Assembly: GCF_021502655.1 (NCBI RefSeq)
Contig: NZ_JAKFFT010000002.1
Coordinates: 1,116,001 to 1,180,000, forward strand
Reading direction: 5' to 3'
From: Dyadobacter sp. CY347
Lineage (GTDB): Bacteria > Bacteroidota > Bacteroidia > Cytophagales > Spirosomataceae
Length of the DNA: 64,000 nt
Part shown: in pieces, positions 1 through 8,683 of the stretch
Position numbering within the stretch: position 1 is the stretch's first letter
Layout of the letters: every line of letters starts with the position of its first letter
Position numbers and translations under genes: made by a program
Notes under the pieces: model-generated
What the model was told of the DNA's origin: nothing
What the model saw: the letters and a program-made list of their open reading frames with translations, nothing else
Database searches by the model: none

Positions 1-347
1 AAGTTATTTACAGGGATAACAAATGGGTTGGAATGGAATGCGAGCAGCCCTGGGGAAATTGCGGTTATTTTGAAAACACACTCGTAAAAACCAGGCGCAT
101 GGTGCAAGCCGGTCATGCCAAAGCCGGAATGCAGTTTTACTTTAGCAGCCGCATCGCGCTGGACCTTTTCGCAGGGGTTGGCTTCCGCAGCATCCGCGTG
201 AAGGCCATTACGGACCTTCCCGAAAACACAAGGATCCCCCGAACCGACCGCTGGTTCGAATACGATACACCCGGAACAACAGACTTCATCCCCAGCCTAA
301 CCCTGGGCGCCCATCTCGGGATTATTTTAGGGAAGTTTGAAGACTAG
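1..347 (+). CDS. C-terminal end of an outer-membrane protein (partial)
   Basis: The reading frame is already open at base 3 and ends at TAG 345-347, so the last 114 residues are seen and the start lies outside the window. The visible part has alternating hydrophobic strands (for example FYFSSRIALDLFAGVGFRS and the final LTLGAHLGIILGKF), which fits the end of a small beta-barrel of the DUF3575-like type common in Bacteroidota. There is no catalytic motif. An internal ATG at 33 could be taken as a start, but the frame continues upstream without a stop, so a truncated gene call there would be an edge artefact. The family assignment is tentative. Confidence 0.55.
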   Translation, partial: VIYRDNKWVGMECEQPWGNCGYFENTLVKTRRMVQAGHAKAGMQFYFSSRIALDLFAGVGFRSIRVKAITDLPENTRIPRTDRWFEYDTPGTTDFIPSLTLGAHLGIILGKFED

Positions 348-414
348 TGCAGGATTAAATGCATTTGGCTTTGATGAGTGTTTTGACCTTCAAAGGCAAA
401 TACTCAATAAAAAA

Positions 415-465
415 GACACTTCCCGCTGACTTCAAGTAAGTTAACTTGAAATCCTGGAAAGTGTC
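415..465 (-). terminator. Intrinsic terminator of msrB
   Basis: Read on the minus strand, an outer stem (GACACTTTCC against GGAAGTGTC, one bulge) encloses an inner 7-bp stem (TTCAAGT/ACTTGAA, 431-437 and 444-450) and is followed by TTTTTT. It lies about 40 bases past the msrB stop. It could act in both directions, since the partial gene on the plus strand also ends nearby. Confidence 0.6.
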
Positions 466-502
466 TCGAGTGAATTTAATGTTAGCCGCGATTTTAGACC
501 GC

Positions 503-1069
503 TTAACTTCCGCTGTCTGCTTTCTTTTTGCTGTTGAATTTCTTCTCTGCGGTTTTGGCTTTTTCGAAATCCAGTACTACACCGTTGATACAATAGCGAA
601 GGCCGGTAGGAGGTGGGCCATCCTCGAAAACGTGCCCTAAATGCGATTTGCATTTGCCGCACATTACTTCGGTCCGGCGCATGCCATGTGAATTATCTGC
701 CGCTTCCAATATCGAGGTTTTGCTGATCGGTTCAAAGAAGCTCGGCCAGCCGCATCCGCTTTCGTATTTAGCATTACTTTTGAAAAGTGCATTGCCGCAA
801 ACGGCGCAATAGAATGTGCCTACTTCTTTGGAATGTTCATATTCGCTGGTGAATGGGCGTTCTGTTCCTTTCAAACGCGCCACTTCATAAACCTCCGGTG
901 AAAGGACCTTTTTCCATTCATCATTGCTTTTATTAACTACTATTGAATCCTTACGGGAATAAGCGGGCGTTTTATTCTGCTCTTTCTGCGCCGGGGATGA
1001 CTGTCCGTAACAGCTTTGCAGCATTAATGCGAACACGCCTGAGAACAAGAGCGCGATTGACTTCTTCAT
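503..1069 (-). CDS. msrB: Peptide-methionine (R)-S-oxide reductase, lipoprotein
   Basis: Reduces methionine-R-sulfoxide in damaged proteins, here probably in the periplasm. The 188-residue product starts with a lipoprotein signal peptide (lipobox LMLQSC, Cys20). The SelR domain covers about residues 50-170 with the two zinc CxxC pairs (CAVC 88-91, CGKC 137-140), the CGWPSF motif near 106-111, and the catalytic cysteine Cys160 in RYCING. Most MsrB proteins have RYCxNSxSL at this point; here it is RYCINGVVLDF, a form also found in exported MsrB proteins. The lysine-rich C-terminal tail after residue 170 is not part of the fold. The gene stands alone and has its own terminator. Confidence 0.93.
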   Translation of the reverse strand: MKKSIALLFSGVFALMLQSCYGQSSPAQKEQNKTPAYSRKDSIVVNKSNDEWKKVLSPEVYEVARLKGTERPFTSEYEHSKEVGTFYCAVCGNALFKSNAKYESGCGWPSFFEPISKTSILEAADNSHGMRRTEVMCGKCKSHLGHVFEDGPPPTGLRYCINGVVLDFEKAKTAEKKFNSKKKADSGS

Positions 1070-1252
1070 GCTGTTTATGGTTTTGATGTTTTCTTAATAT
1101 ACGATATGCCGGCGCAAATAGTTGGATGCGGGACTATTTTAAGTAACAATATCACTTAAAAAGAGATTCAAAAAAATGTAACCGCCTATTGAGCTATTTA
1201 ATATAAAAATGTAGGGCTTGCAGTAAATATTCGTGTATTAAGCTTCATATTA

Positions 1253-3055
1253 GTGGTTACGAATATAGCTCAGCGTTGTATGCAGGAAATTTTAAGGTCT
1301 TTAAAAGTCAAGTATCCGGCGTTTTGGCAGGATACGTTTGCCATCAGTCACATCAGACAGCAGACGCTCCGGTTTCTTTTGTTTGCTTATTGTGGGATGG
1401 GCGTGCTTTTGGCCGTACTGCATTTTGTGCAACACAAAAATTTCTTACTATGGAGGGTCCTGTTTTTCACCACTTTATCCTGGACAGGCTATGAAATGCT
1501 CCGGCGGGGAGTTCCTTTCAAAAGAGTCGGGCATTTTGCCTTGATATCCCTTTGCCTGATCGTGCTATCGACTGCGGTGTTGTATCAGCAGGGACATTAC
1601 CTGGTTACTTTTCAGTTCATTTTTGTCATCCTCAGTGCCGGATTTTATATCCTCGGGCCCAGGTGGGGACTTTTCTATTCAATGCTCAGCGTTTTGCTGG
1701 TGGGATCTGTCTTTTTTTTAGACCAATATTTTCCTCTCGAGATTAAAATACAGGCTTATGCCGTAGATACATATGCCCTCACTTTTGCGCTGGTGTACAA
1801 TTACTTAATGCTGATCTACATTCACTACTTTTTCTTTAAAGAATCGGAACTGGCGAATGTGAAAGAAACAACGCTTTTGAGTGAATTAAAGATAGCGGCT
1901 ACGGAAGCGCGTGATCTGGCTGCATATAAGACGAACTTCCTGATCACCATGTCGCACGAGATCCGCACACCATTGCATGCGATAATCGGTGGTTTGGATC
2001 TGCTTTCATTTGAAAATTCCAAAGAAGATCAAGTGAAGAATCTGGATAATGTCAGGTTTTCGGCCGACATCCTCAGCTCGATCATTAACGACATCCTCAA
2101 TCTGAACGACATTGAGGGTAACCAGACGAAACTCAATAAAAAGCCTTTTCAGCCAGGTTTGGTTGTTACCGACATTTGTCAGAAACTGAAAGCATCTGCC
2201 GACGTTAAGGGTTTGGCGCTGAAACTCAATGCTTCACCAGAGTCCGGTCAATTTTGGGTAATGGGCGATCCGGTCAGGCTGGGCCAAATTGTCATGAACC
2301 TGGTCAGTAATGCTATTAAATATACGGAGGAGGGTTCTATTGAGGTGACCCTGAAAGCCGAACGGGTTGCGCAGCACCATTTGCAGATCTTTTTCAATGT
2401 GTCGGATACGGGGATTGGAATTCCGGTTGAAGTGTTTCCCTACATTTTTGAGCCGTTCAAGCTGGTCAACTCGGGGATGAAAAAGCAATATCATGGCACT
2501 GGCCTGGGCTTATCCCTTGCGCAGCGACTGGTCAACCTCCATGGCGGAAGGCTGGATTATAAGAGCCAGGAAGGGGTTGGTACTTCATTCTTCTTCGATT
2601 TTGCATATCCGTTGACGGAGCAACCGGTTGTTTCTGAAACGCTTGCACCGGAAAAAGAATTAGGCCCGCTGGATATCCGCGTACTCGTTGCCGAGGATAA
2701 TAAAATGAACGCGATGATCCTGAAAAGCTTTCTAAAAAAATGGGATGTCCGGTTCGATATCGTCGACAATGGCCTGGCGGCGGTGGAGGCAATGGCGGCC
2801 AACGATTATCAAGTCATTTTAATGGATATCAATATGCCTGTCATGGATGGAATCCAGGCTACGCAGAAAATCAGGGCATTTGAAAATTCTGAAAAAGCCA
2901 AAGTCCAGATCATCGCTCTGACGGCCACGAGCCGCGAATCGCTCGAATCCGGCGGCACGCTAAGCCTGTTTGACGACTGGATTTCAAAACCATTCCATCC
3001 GCAAATATTGCACGCGAAGCTCGCCACCATTGCCTGGATCACCCGACAGCAGTAG
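1253..3055 (+). CDS. Hybrid sensor histidine kinase/response regulator
   Basis: A 600-residue membrane kinase. The first ~200 residues hold about six hydrophobic segments and no recognised ligand domain. HisKA follows with the phospho-acceptor His235 in MSHEIRTPLH, then HATPase_c (NLVSNAIKY N box, DTGIGIP, GTGLGLSLA) to about residue 465, and a C-terminal receiver domain (acidic AEDN, phospho-acceptor Asp525 in LMDINMP, Lys in WISKPF). There is no HPt domain or DNA-binding output, so the signal must pass to a separate phosphotransfer protein or the receiver regulates the kinase. The GTG at 1253 gives the longest frame; ATG 1280 (residue 10) is equally possible. It converges on bshB1 with only 10 bases between the stops. 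The stimulus is unknown. Confidence 0.9.
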   Translation: MVTNIAQRCMQEILRSLKVKYPAFWQDTFAISHIRQQTLRFLLFAYCGMGVLLAVLHFVQHKNFLLWRVLFFTTLSWTGYEMLRRGVPFKRVGHFALISLCLIVLSTAVLYQQGHYLVTFQFIFVILSAGFYILGPRWGLFYSMLSVLLVGSVFFLDQYFPLEIKIQAYAVDTYALTFALVYNYLMLIYIHYFFFKESELANVKETTLLSELKIAATEARDLAAYKTNFLITMSHEIRTPLHAIIGGLDLLSFENSKEDQVKNLDNVRFSADILSSIINDILNLNDIEGNQTKLNKKPFQPGLVVTDICQKLKASADVKGLALKLNASPESGQFWVMGDPVRLGQIVMNLVSNAIKYTEEGSIEVTLKAERVAQHHLQIFFNVSDTGIGIPVEVFPYIFEPFKLVNSGMKKQYHGTGLGLSLAQRLVNLHGGRLDYKSQEGVGTSFFFDFAYPLTEQPVVSETLAPEKELGPLDIRVLVAEDNKMNAMILKSFLKKWDVRFDIVDNGLAAVEAMAANDYQVILMDINMPVMDGIQATQKIRAFENSEKAKVQIIALTATSRESLESGGTLSLFDDWISKPFHPQILHAKLATIAWITRQQ

Positions 3056-3065
3056 TAAATGCTTA

Positions 3066-3791
3066 CTAAATAAAAACAGACAGATCGCGCACACCGAGCT
3101 TTCTCGAAGTCGTGAAACCTTCTCCAAATGTCACACCGATCGCGTGGCCCATTTCGCGAGCCCTTGCAATGACGAATTCAAGGAAATCGGGCGAGGAAAT
3201 ATAGCTTTGCGGCTCATCGCTGTTATAGGATGGGACAAAAAACTGGCTTTCAAAAGCGCGTATTGCCTCTACTTTTTTGTCATGGACATCGGTAATATCA
3301 ACGATAAAATCTGGCGTAATGTAGCGATCCTGCACGGTGTGAAAAACCTGCTTTGGTCGCCATGCTTCCTGCTCATTGCCTTGTTCATCGAACGTTTTGA
3401 CCATTCTCAAACCCGAATAAAAACAGCTGTCGGAAACAAGCTGGCCCGCTCTTCCGTGATCTGGATGCCGGTCGCCTACTGCGTTGGTAATGACGATATC
3501 CGGCTGATATTTACGGATATATGAGATGATCGCTTTCTGGTGCGCTTCGTTATTTGCAAAAAATCCGTCGGCCAATCCAACATTGTCGCGTATGGCAATG
3601 TTCATAATTGCCGCAGCATTTTTTGCTTCCTGAATCCTGCCTTCGGGCGTGCCGCGTGTGCCCAGCTCGCCACGTGTGAGGTCTACAATCCCTACTTTTT
3701 TGCCCAATGCAATTTGTGAGAGCAATGTTCCGGCACAACAGAGTTCCACATCGTCAGGATGAGCTGTGATGGCAAGGATATCTAGTTTCAT
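3066..3791 (-). CDS. bshB1: Bacillithiol biosynthesis deacetylase BshB1
   Basis: Removes the acetyl group from GlcNAc-malate, the second step of bacillithiol synthesis; bacillithiol is the low-molecular-weight thiol used by Firmicutes and many Bacteroidota. The 241-residue protein is a complete PIG-L/LmbE-type metal-dependent deacetylase: the zinc motif AHPDD at residues 10-14, TRGELGTRGTPE at 39-50, and the second metal/catalytic motif RHPDH at 108-112. The early LTRGELGTRG sequence is typical of BshB1 rather than other LmbE proteins. No bshA or bshC is visible in the window. It is followed at 9 bases by the M23 peptidase stop, with both genes on the minus strand, so they may share a transcript. 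Confidence 0.92.
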   Translation of the reverse strand: MKLDILAITAHPDDVELCCAGTLLSQIALGKKVGIVDLTRGELGTRGTPEGRIQEAKNAAAIMNIAIRDNVGLADGFFANNEAHQKAIISYIRKYQPDIVITNAVGDRHPDHGRAGQLVSDSCFYSGLRMVKTFDEQGNEQEAWRPKQVFHTVQDRYITPDFIVDITDVHDKKVEAIRAFESQFFVPSYNSDEPQSYISSPDFLEFVIARAREMGHAIGVTFGEGFTTSRKLGVRDLSVFI

Positions 3792-3800
3792 AATATGGTT

Positions 3801-4874
3801 TTATTTAATGCGAAGTTTCTGCCCGATTCTTAATGTGGAACGGGTAGAAATGCGGTTTTTTCTTGCCACGGACGAAATGCTGACACCATATCTTCCTGCT
3901 ATGGAAGAGAGCGTTTCACCCGAGCGCACTTTGTGCAAAATAGAGCGGGTATACGCCACAGGAGCATCGCCCGAAGCAAATTCACTCTTGCTGGATTTGC
4001 CGCGTAAGTGGCTCCATACATTGCTCGTCAGCAAAAAGTGGTCGGATTTGATGGCTTTGTTTTCCCAGTCAAAAATATTTCTCGGGTCGAATGGATTGCC
4101 TTCGTAACGGTTTTCATAATGCAAATGTGATCCCGTGCTGCGTCCTGTGTTTCCTCCCAGGCCGATCACGTCCCCCGCCTTTACAATCTGCCCCGATTCG
4201 ACGAGTTGTTTGGATAAATGCCCATAGAGCGTTTCCAGTCCATTATAATGTCTTACAACAATAAAACGCCCGTATCCGCTGCCATCAAAGGCCACAATGC
4301 GGACCATTCCGTCGTAAGTGGAGCGTACGGTATCGCCCGTTTCCAGGTCCAGGTCGCTCCCGTTGTGCCATCTTCCCCAGCGATAGCCAAAGTTGGAAGT
4401 GGGTTTGGTGTCGATCATCGGGGTAGCCCACATTCTGTTTACAGCGGGGTCGTATAATGTAATGTCGACGGGTTCGTCAAATTCAAGCGGGCTGAGTCCG
4501 TAAGGATTAATTGTTCTTGCGTCCCAAATCACGTAATACTCAGCTGATTTAACCCATTCATCTGCAACAAGCAGGGAATCAACGACTTCTACGACTTCGG
4601 TTTCACCTTCGTCCAGGGTGGTTGTGTCCTCACTTACAACCGGGTTAAGGGGTTTTACAGGCTCGAACTGGCTTTGAAATCTGAGATTGGAGGTTTCTAC
4701 CTGGTATTCATCTTCGGGCTGCGGTGTGCTTACCCTGGTTGGTCCTTCGTTGGCATTGTTTCCGGACTGATTGATTTTGGGATTTCTTTTGAATTTTCCT
4801 CGCTCTTGCGCTTGCGTGTTCCAGGAGATCAAACACACGGTCATTAGCAAACTTACAATAAGCTTTACTTTCAT
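3801..4874 (-). CDS. LysM / M23 family murein endopeptidase
   Basis: Exported peptidoglycan hydrolase or hydrolase activator of the cell wall. A signal peptide ends near residue 23 (NTQAQ). A low-complexity stretch, rich in acidic residues toward its end, reaches about residue 110. The M23 (LytM) domain covers about 150-265 with all four metal ligands: His170 and Asp174 (HNGSD), His219 in YGHL, and His250/His252 in HLHYE. Residues 312-357 form a single C-terminal LysM domain (HKVRSGETLSSIAGRYG), which would bind glycan strands. With a full HxxxD/HxH set the enzyme should be active, unlike degenerate EnvC/NlpD activators. It is 357 residues long and lies upstream of bshB1 on the same strand. 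Confidence 0.92.
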   Translation of the reverse strand: MKVKLIVSLLMTVCLISWNTQAQERGKFKRNPKINQSGNNANEGPTRVSTPQPEDEYQVETSNLRFQSQFEPVKPLNPVVSEDTTTLDEGETEVVEVVDSLLVADEWVKSAEYYVIWDARTINPYGLSPLEFDEPVDITLYDPAVNRMWATPMIDTKPTSNFGYRWGRWHNGSDLDLETGDTVRSTYDGMVRIVAFDGSGYGRFIVVRHYNGLETLYGHLSKQLVESGQIVKAGDVIGLGGNTGRSTGSHLHYENRYEGNPFDPRNIFDWENKAIKSDHFLLTSNVWSHLRGKSSKSEFASGDAPVAYTRSILHKVRSGETLSSIAGRYGVSISSVARKNRISTRSTLRIGQKLRIK

Positions 4875-4897
4875 AGGTATAAAAAAATCAGATCAGA

Positions 4898-4928
4898 CTA
4901 CATTGTTTGCTAAAACACAACAATGTAG
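4898..4928 (-). terminator. Stem-loop terminator after trxB
   Basis: A perfect 10-bp inverted repeat (CTACATTGTT/AACAATGTAG) with an 11-base loop. On the minus strand it lies about 32 bases past the trxB stop and is followed after ten bases by a run of seven T. It also sits just upstream of the M23 gene. Confidence 0.6.
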
Positions 4929-4959
4929 CCTGAGTCAAATTAGGGGTTGGGCAAATAAT

Positions 4960-5919
4960 TTACGCTGTTTCCTCGATGATGGTTTCCACTTCAAGTTCCA
5001 TCAGAAATCGCTCGGCGTCCAACGCGGCCATACAGCCAGTGCCGGCAGCAGTGATGGCTTGTCTGTACACATTATCCTGTGCATCACCACAAGCAAACAC
5101 ACCTTTGATATTGGTGCAGGCGCTTCCTTTAATAGTCTGAATGTAACCGGTTTCGTCCATGTTCAGATAGCCTTTGAAGATATCCGTATTCGGCTTATGC
5201 CCGATTGCTACAAAGAAACCGGTTGCCTGCAAAAGTTGCTCCTCGCCCGTTTTATTATTTTTTACCAAAACAGATTCAAGGCCTTCTTCGCCATTTAGCT
5301 TAACGGTTTCAGTGTTCCAAAGGATTTCAATGTTAGGCAGCATTTCAACACGTTTCTGCATGATCTTGGATGCACGCATTTCATCACGACGAACCAATAA
5401 ATACACCTTACGGGCCAATTTGGCAAGATAACTTGCTTCTTCGGCAGCTGTATCGCCAGCACCCACAACCACTACATCCTGTCCACGGAAAAAGAAACCG
5501 TCGCAAACAGCACAAGCAGAAACGCCGCGGCCATTCAGACGCTCTTCGTCAGGAAGTCCCAGCCATTTGGCAGAAGCGCCCGTTGAAACAATCACAGAAT
5601 CGGCTTCGATCTCATGCTTGTTATCAATGGTCACTTTAAGCGGATGCGTTGTAAAATCAACTGCCGTAGCCAATCCGTAACGGATATCTGAGCCGAAGCG
5701 CTTGGCTTGTTTTTCGAAGTTGACCATCATTTCAGGGCCGGTAATGCCGTCCGGATAGCCTGGATAGTTATCAACTTCCGTAGTAATGGTAAGCTGGCCG
5801 CCGGGTTGCGCGCCTTGGTAAAGTACAGGATTCAAACCTGCCCTGGATGCATATATAGCGGCTGTATATCCGGCAGGACCGGAGCCAATGATTAAGCAGG
5901 ATATTTTCTCGGGTGTCAT
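4960..5919 (-). CDS. trxB: Thioredoxin-disulfide reductase
   Basis: Cytosolic flavoenzyme that passes electrons from NADPH to thioredoxin. The 319-residue length is standard for low-molecular-weight TrxB. The FAD-binding motif IGSGPAGYTAAIYASRAGL lies at residues 11-29, the redox-active pair is Cys136/Cys139 in CAVCDG, the NADPH motif GAGDTAAEEA lies near 153-162, and the C-terminal FAD motif GVFACGDAQD lies near 280. It differs from the related flavoprotein at 30.5-31.5 kb, which has CPYCHG and is probably not a true thioredoxin reductase. It is a single gene with a terminator downstream. Confidence 0.96.
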   Translation of the reverse strand: MTPEKISCLIIGSGPAGYTAAIYASRAGLNPVLYQGAQPGGQLTITTEVDNYPGYPDGITGPEMMVNFEKQAKRFGSDIRYGLATAVDFTTHPLKVTIDNKHEIEADSVIVSTGASAKWLGLPDEERLNGRGVSACAVCDGFFFRGQDVVVVGAGDTAAEEASYLAKLARKVYLLVRRDEMRASKIMQKRVEMLPNIEILWNTETVKLNGEEGLESVLVKNNKTGEEQLLQATGFFVAIGHKPNTDIFKGYLNMDETGYIQTIKGSACTNIKGVFACGDAQDNVYRQAITAAGTGCMAALDAERFLMELEVETIIEETA

Positions 5920-6034
5920 ATTATATGGATATTAAATGTTAACGACGAATGTTTTCGAACTAAGTTGTACTCGTCTATTACAACATTGGCGGATCGACAA
6001 AAGTGCAAAATTTCGATTCTTTATGCAAATTGAA

Positions 6035-7933
6035 TTAGAGGATCCTCCACTCGATTCTGCGGTTCTTCTGGCGGTTTTCCTGGGAGTCATTTGCGGCAAC
6101 GGGCTGCGTCTCGCCATAACCTTTGAATGTAATGCGTTCGGCCATGATGCCGGATTGTTGCAGATACTGCTGCACAGATTGCGCCCTTCTCCTTGATAAT
6201 TCCATATTTTCCGTGTCGGAACCCACATCGTCCGTATGGCCGGAAATCTCAATTTTCACGGTTTTGTTTTTATTCAAAAAGTCAACCATTTTCCCAAGCT
6301 CCACTTTTGATTTTTCATCCAGATTAAATTCACCTGTTTTGAAAAATATATTATTAAGGACCTCCGCACGGTCTTTTTCAATGGCTTCCAAAGGAATGTC
6401 CAGATCCACAAATGATGTAGAATCATTTACTGTAAATGACAAGCTTTTAAAAAGATAGCCTGTTTTGGATACATAAAAGGCATATTCACCGCCGCTGTTC
6501 AGCACTGCCAGAAAGGAGCCTGTTTTGCCATCAGACGAAAATTCACCTACTTTTTGCTGTGTTTTTAAGTCAAAAAGGTCAATAGCGGAAGCCAGCGGCG
6601 TGTTAGTCTTTTTATCAAAAACCTTACCCTTCGCGTAACGTGTAGGCACGATCATATCCTTCACCTGCTGGGGCAAATTGAATGTGTAAAGCAGCGAACG
6701 ACCTTTGCTCTCGGAGCCGTCATCTGTATAATAAGCTTTCTGCCCGTCGGAAGCGATAAATAACCCGACCTGATCGGCGACGGTATTAATAGGATAACCA
6801 ATGTTTTTGGATTGCGACCAAAGCGTATCTGTTCGCTGAGAAATGAAAATATCAAAACCACCCATGCCCGGAAATCCGTTTGAGGCGTAGAAAAGCGTTC
6901 TGCCGTTGGCGTGGATGAATGGTGCATTTTCTTCATCGGAAGTATTGATATGCGGTCCCAGGTTTTTAGGCGCAGCCCATTTTCCTTTCTCGTCCAGCTT
7001 TGTAACCCAAATATCCCGCTTACCCTGTCCGCCTCTGCGGTCCGAAGCAAAGTAAAGCATATGACCGTCAGCCGATAACGACGGCTGCGATTCCCAGTCC
7101 CGCGTATTAATTTCCTGGCCCAGGTTCAGGGGTGCGCTCCAATCTTTCCCTTCTTTTCTTGATATATAAAGATCGCAGCTCCCGTAGCCGTCGGGCCTGT
7201 TGCAGGCAGTGAAAACCAATGTGCGGCCATCTGCTGAAACGCTGCAAGTGCCTTCGTTATTGGTTGTGTTGATCGAAGCAGAGATTTCTTCTGGCACGTC
7301 CCACTTTCCGTTCATGCGGTGCGTTGTATAAATATTTTCGTCCCTGTTTTCAGTCAGTCCGGTGAAGATCAATGTCTCATTGTCCGCCGTCATTACAGGG
7401 AAATACTGTGTATTCAGGAAGTTAACCGTGTCGCCCAGCGATCGTTTTTGAATGCTCAAAGGATTTTTGATCGCTTCTTTGGCAAATTTGGAAGAGGCAA
7501 TGGATTTCTCAGCCAGCCGGGCAAGGCTCGATTTAGCGGGAAACAATGGTAAAGCCCTTTCAAAATAAACCTGTGCGGAATCGTAGCGCTCTGCTTCAAA
7601 ATGATGGCGTCCAAACCATTGCAGCGCAGCCGCGGTCTGAGGCACCGAAGGCCTCAGCTGAATGGCTTTTGCGTAATATTTTTTGGTGAGATCGGCGTTT
7701 CGTTGGAGCTCGTAGATTTGTGCGAGCCTGAGGTTTGCATCGTAACTATTGGGTTCCTGTTCGAGGACTTTTTCGAAGAGCGCAATGGCATCGGGCAGCT
7801 TGCGCGCCTGCCAGGCTTCCTGCGCTTTTTCATAAGTTTCACGGGCTTTCCGGGACAATGTTGCATCCTGTGCATGCGTGAATTTTGAAATAAACAGACA
7901 GGAAAAAAGCAAAAATATAGCGGCGCGGTGCAT
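6035..7933 (-). CDS. TPR / PD40-repeat / OmpA-domain envelope protein
   Basis: Large periplasmic, probably peptidoglycan-linked protein of a type very common in Bacteroidota. From the ATG at 7933 it is 632 residues: signal peptide (AAIFLLFSCLFISKF, ending near THAQ), TPR helices to about residue 150, a series of WD40-like PD40 beta-propeller repeats (LSADGHMLYFASDRRGG and relatives) to about 430, a short carboxypeptidase-regulatory-like segment, and a C-terminal OmpA domain with the peptidoglycan motif ISGHTDDVGSDTENMELSRRRA. An ATG 45 bases further upstream would put 15 non-signal residues in front. The chosen start overlaps the queE stop as TAATG, suggesting coupled translation. Its exact role is unknown; similar proteins occur near type IX secretion genes, but none are seen here. 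Confidence 0.85.
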   Translation of the reverse strand: MHRAAIFLLFSCLFISKFTHAQDATLSRKARETYEKAQEAWQARKLPDAIALFEKVLEQEPNSYDANLRLAQIYELQRNADLTKKYYAKAIQLRPSVPQTAAALQWFGRHHFEAERYDSAQVYFERALPLFPAKSSLARLAEKSIASSKFAKEAIKNPLSIQKRSLGDTVNFLNTQYFPVMTADNETLIFTGLTENRDENIYTTHRMNGKWDVPEEISASINTTNNEGTCSVSADGRTLVFTACNRPDGYGSCDLYISRKEGKDWSAPLNLGQEINTRDWESQPSLSADGHMLYFASDRRGGQGKRDIWVTKLDEKGKWAAPKNLGPHINTSDEENAPFIHANGRTLFYASNGFPGMGGFDIFISQRTDTLWSQSKNIGYPINTVADQVGLFIASDGQKAYYTDDGSESKGRSLLYTFNLPQQVKDMIVPTRYAKGKVFDKKTNTPLASAIDLFDLKTQQKVGEFSSDGKTGSFLAVLNSGGEYAFYVSKTGYLFKSLSFTVNDSTSFVDLDIPLEAIEKDRAEVLNNIFFKTGEFNLDEKSKVELGKMVDFLNKNKTVKIEISGHTDDVGSDTENMELSRRRAQSVQQYLQQSGIMAERITFKGYGETQPVAANDSQENRQKNRRIEWRIL

Positions 7934-8559
7934 TATGGAATGTTCATGTACTTGTGGGTTTGTAACGACATTTTCCATTTGGGATTGTCTTTGATATAGT
8001 CAATTATCAAAGGCAGCATCAACTCATGCTTACTCCATTCGGGCTGCAATAGCAGCGTACATTCGTCAGAAACCAATGCAGCGTGCGATTCGGCAAATTC
8101 AAAATCGCTCTTGTTATAGATGATCGCTTTGAGTTCGTTGGCGTTTTTATAAATGTCGGGATGCGGGTTTTTAAACTTTTTGGGAGAAAAACACACCCAA
8201 TCCCAATGTCCTGTAAACGGATATACGCCGGAAGTTTCAATGTTGGTTTTAAAACCTGCGTCTTGTAACTGGCCAGTTAGCTCGTCCAGGTTATACATCA
8301 AAGGCTCGCCGCCCGTGATCACCGCCAGGCGGCCGGGATGCTGCAATGCGCCGTCGACAATGTTATTAATGTTAAATTTCGGATGCAGGTCTGCATTCCA
8401 GGATTCTTTCACGTCACACCAGTGACAGCCAACTTCGCAGCCGCCGAGCCGGATAAAGTAAGCAGCGCGCCCGCTATGCTGGCCTTCACCCTGCAAGGTG
8501 TAAAAGGCCTCCATAACCGGAAGCTGGTGGGTAACGATGGGTAAAGTTTCAGTCAGCAC
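7933..8559 (-). CDS. queE: 7-carboxy-7-deazaguanine synthase
   Basis: Radical SAM enzyme that turns 6-carboxytetrahydropterin into 7-carboxy-7-deazaguanine in the queuosine (preQ0) pathway. The 208-residue protein has the QueE form of the cluster motif, CxxxCxxC, at Cys41/Cys45/Cys48 (CEVGCHWCD), preceded by the substrate motif FYTLQGEGQHSG (residues 19-30) and followed by ITGGEPLMYNL (SAM-binding GGE). No other que genes are in the window. Its stop codon overlaps the start of the downstream OmpA-type gene by one base, so the two are co-transcribed although their functions seem unrelated. Confidence 0.93.
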   Translation of the reverse strand: MLTETLPIVTHQLPVMEAFYTLQGEGQHSGRAAYFIRLGGCEVGCHWCDVKESWNADLHPKFNINNIVDGALQHPGRLAVITGGEPLMYNLDELTGQLQDAGFKTNIETSGVYPFTGHWDWVCFSPKKFKNPHPDIYKNANELKAIIYNKSDFEFAESHAALVSDECTLLLQPEWSKHELMLPLIIDYIKDNPKWKMSLQTHKYMNIP

Positions 8560-8683
8560 AGTTCAAAAATGGAGATGTTCGAAAAAAATGTAACAACCGA
8601 TCCGGTCGAAAAATGCCCAAAGGTACGAAATTCAAAGCGCTAATAGTCTATCAAACCAGATCAATTAGTCGCATATTTGCAGT